A stretch of DNA of 64,000 nucleotides. Origin: Adenanthera pavonina (Eukaryota; Streptophyta; Magnoliopsida; Fabales; Fabaceae). Shown piece by piece: positions 61,884-64,000 of the stretch (the stretch's first letter is position 1; each line of letters begins with the position of its first letter). Below the pieces are notes generated by a model. The model was not told the origin of the DNA. It searched no databases and was given only the letters and a program-made list of their open reading frames with translations. The position numbers were made by a program, and so were the translations under genes. The stretch lies in NCBI GenBank assembly GCA_026686845.1, contig JAIVEN010000014.1, positions 9,162,001 through 9,226,000 on the forward strand, given 5' to 3'.

Positions 61884-61977
61884 GTCAAGGATATATGATA
61901 AAATTGAAAAGATATAGAAAATATTAGCATGGCCCATGTACAATGAGGACATGCACAAATTGAGAAATGGTCTAAAT
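61884..61977 (+). pseudogene. U6 spliceosomal snRNA pseudogene
   Basis: The block follows U6 from the 5' domain to the 3' end: GATAAAATTG, then TTAGCATGGCCC, then GACATGCACAAATTGAGAAATGGTC. The essential ACAGAGA box reads ATAGAAA, and several stem positions are changed. The AGC triad is retained. The 5' stem-loop is lost, and no T-run terminator follows directly. No plant upstream sequence element with a TATA box at the correct distance was seen. The comparison is from knowledge of the conserved U6 sequence. Confidence 0.8.
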
Positions 61978-63080
61978 TAAGTTAAAGTTAAAAAAATAAT
62001 AAAATCGAATATTAAAAATATTCAATTAATAGATCAAATTAAAATTAAAAGAATTTAACGAAATAAAATAAAATCATAGATAAAATTAAAGGATCGTACA
62101 TATGCTTTTGCCAGATTAAAAATATGACATGCAATATTGAAGTTTCTATGAAGCTTTAACCTTTACTAAATAATATATATATACTTTTTTTTCATCCAAG
62201 TCTAGGAGTATCACTCTGAAAGCATATGGTAAAATCTAATATATATGTGTCTGTGTGTGTGTGTGTATGATTCTAAATTATCCATTAGAGCATATGGTCT
62301 ACAACTTTGTCCCTGTTAGAATAATTTGATTTTGGTGTAGGTCATTTTTTACATCAAAATACTGAATGATGTTCAAAATATAAAGTTTTAGATTGGAAGT
62401 TATATAATAAGTATTAAGCTCATATAATTTTCTATTATTGGTTTATAATTATTTTTGTCAATGCTTTGATAATTATTTACATTATAATTTTAATATTTAA
62501 TATGCACAATGACCACGACAATTATTCATAATTTTGATAGATAAAGTGAAGAAAATAGAATTCAATAACAAGTAATTAGATGACAAAATAATCTCAATTT
62601 ATTCCCTCCCTTTTCTTTTTCTGTAGGCATTACAGAACTATCTATTTTATTCATCAGAATCTTCAGTGATGGTATTGATGATCAAATTTCACAAAGAAAT
62701 TAGACACTAAATAGAAGGTCAATCGAGTTATATCTGAAAACAAAACAGAAAATCAAATCGCTCAGAAGGAAAACAAAATTTAACATTTTTTTTGGTATCA
62801 AAACGGGCGAATTTAAATTATGTGTATCTTGTGTTATGTACATACATATAGGTTCACTTTCCACAATGAAAAACTTGAACTGAGGTACATATCTTCAAGA
62901 ACTTTCCAAGAAAAAGAAGAAGAAGAAGAAGAAGCTTGCATTTTTTTTTTTTGGCCAGGAAGAAGAAGCTTGTATGAATTCAACGATTTGTAGACAGATT
63001 GACCTTCGCAGTCCCATTTTTCCTTCATTAATGATTCCTTGAAATTTTTTGCTCTGTGACTGATTTGTTCTATTAGCCAA
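61978..63080. other. Intergenic DNA near the LEA_2 gene
   Basis: AT-rich with a (TG)n run near 62250 and a (GAA)n run at 62915-62934. The stretch 62880-63084 on the minus strand could be a 3' exon of the LEA_2 gene (acceptor TTTTGCAG before 63084), but its translation soon becomes low-complexity. Confidence 0.4.
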
Positions 63081-63447
63081 GGGCCTGCAAAATTTGAACA
63101 AATCAACATTTTATTATTTTTGGGAGCTTGGATAATCAAGATTGTTATATGTTAAAAGAGGCTAATGAATATACAAATTGGATGACTCAACAGTGGGATA
63201 GATAAGGATTTGTCATCTTTTGTTAGCCACCAATGGGTAGTATATAGATTTTGGAAAAAGAATAGAGGGGAGGGGAATACTTCTTTGAACCAAGACATGT
63301 CTATTTTTCCTTATTATTTTTGGGAGAAGTTCTCCAGACTGGATGCTACTGTCTCTAATAGGCAATATGCATTTTCAATCTGATAATTAATGTTTGTGTA
63401 ATATGCATTTTTTCACTATCAACCTAATATGATAGCAGTAATTTTAC

Positions 63448-64000
63448 CTGACATTGCACCTAGGCTTCCCTTCTAATCGCACATCAGTCAGCTGAACTTC
63501 GTAACATGTTGAGAGAAATGGCGCTCTAATCATGTCCAAACTCCCAACCTCAAAACCAATACTCCCATTCAAATACACATCAAACACCATCTCATGAGCA
63601 TGCAAGTTATCAGATTCAGATTGAACATCACTCACAGTATCTGGATTTACTTTAGCATTCTCCACTTTCATGTTCACGTCCAGAAACGTCTCATTCTGGG
63701 GGTCTCTGACTGAACCCATGCATCAATCTTAGACTTCCCCATCTTCACACCTTCACTGGTCACATCAAATTCCAAAGGCCCATAAATCAGCTTCACCTTC
63801 TCGTTCTTGTTTGAGACCCTTAGCTCCACCCCTAGAACTGAATCCATCTGCTGTGAGTTATGGTTATGGACCTGCAATTTGGTAATATTCAGCCACGTGA
63901 CGTTCACGTTGGGCAACCCTGACCGGAGGAAGGCTACTTAGGAGACGCCAACGATGAGGATTACAATGGTGAGAGTGAATATACCAATAAACGCCGGAAG
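63448..64000 (-). pseudogene. LEA_2 (late embryogenesis abundant) protein gene, broken and partial
   Basis: The 5' end lies beyond the window. The minus strand encodes a membrane segment (FIGIFTLTIVILIVGVS, codons from 64000). An in-frame TAA at 63940-63938 follows, then LPNVNVTWLNITKLQVHN...MDSVLGVELRVSNKNEKVKLIYGPLEFDVTSEGVKMGKSKID, which is typical of LEA_2/NDR1-HIN1-like proteins. Near 63715-63728 the frame shifts by one net base and continues as SVRDPQNETFLDVNMKVENAKV...CYEVQLTDVRLEGKPRC, ending with a stop that overlaps a donor (CAG|GTAAAA). Intact members are membrane-anchored stress and defence proteins. One stop and one frameshift suggest a pseudogene. A sequencing error or a misplaced exon border are alternatives. 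Confidence 0.75.

Noticed and set aside
62895..63101. Second exon of the LEA_2 gene with a poly-Phe end
   Set aside because: The acceptor is acceptable, but the translation is low-complexity and runs into a GAA repeat. The first exon already has a stop at its donor.
1..64000. CRISPR array, bacterial operons, phage genes or rRNA genes
   Set aside because: None seen. The window is plant nuclear DNA, and the only regular short repeats are microsatellites and transposon sub-repeats.

Overview
This is AT-rich nuclear DNA from a flowering plant, most likely a eudicot. The signs are GT-AG introns of roughly 80 to 2,700 nt, plant-specific families (NET actin-binding protein, cytokinin response factor AP2/ERF proteins, LEA_2 protein), plant-type TATA boxes and plant transposon families (hAT, Stowaway, Helitron). 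I cannot name the species from the sequence.

Layout. 18-3794 (+) holds the last eight exons of a DEAD-box RNA helicase whose 5' part lies before the window. 5869-6547 (+) is a two-exon gene for a small membrane protein. 8180-8252 is a decayed tRNA-Arg copy. 8867-12424 (-) is a NETWORKED 4-type actin-binding protein. 13.6-18.4 kb is AT-rich intergenic DNA carrying several Stowaway-like MITEs. 18424-18798 (-) is a small basic DUF1764 protein. 22.6-26.0 kb is a transposon graveyard: a GC-rich leader-like segment and a broken Helitron helicase with a non-autonomous hAT element inserted in it (8-bp target duplication). 27153-27752 (+) is a secreted Pro/Cys-rich peptide gene. 30186-30938 (-) and 45023-45787 (-) are two cytokinin response factor (CRF) genes on the same strand. 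Between them lie a Tip100-like hAT element with target duplication (37406-38169) and smaller MITEs. 49781-53076 is a giant near-perfect foldback. 53777-57183 (-) is a complete ubiquitin-conjugating enzyme E2. The last 6 kb hold a repetitive LTR-like tract, a U6 snRNA pseudogene and a broken LEA_2 gene cut by the window end.

The genes form no operon-like system. They are independent plant genes for RNA metabolism, cytoskeleton, transcription control, ubiquitin transfer and stress protection. The most unusual structure is the 3.3-kb foldback: two arms of about 1.6 kb around an 83-nt spacer, a 10-bp imperfect target duplication, and smaller palindromes nested inside the arms. Other points of interest are the NET protein with RRW in place of the conserved WWW and a probable GC-AG intron, the CRF gene that stops directly after its SPTSVL motif, and a tRNA relic with a switched anticodon. 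All calls were made by reading the sequence. No database search was run.
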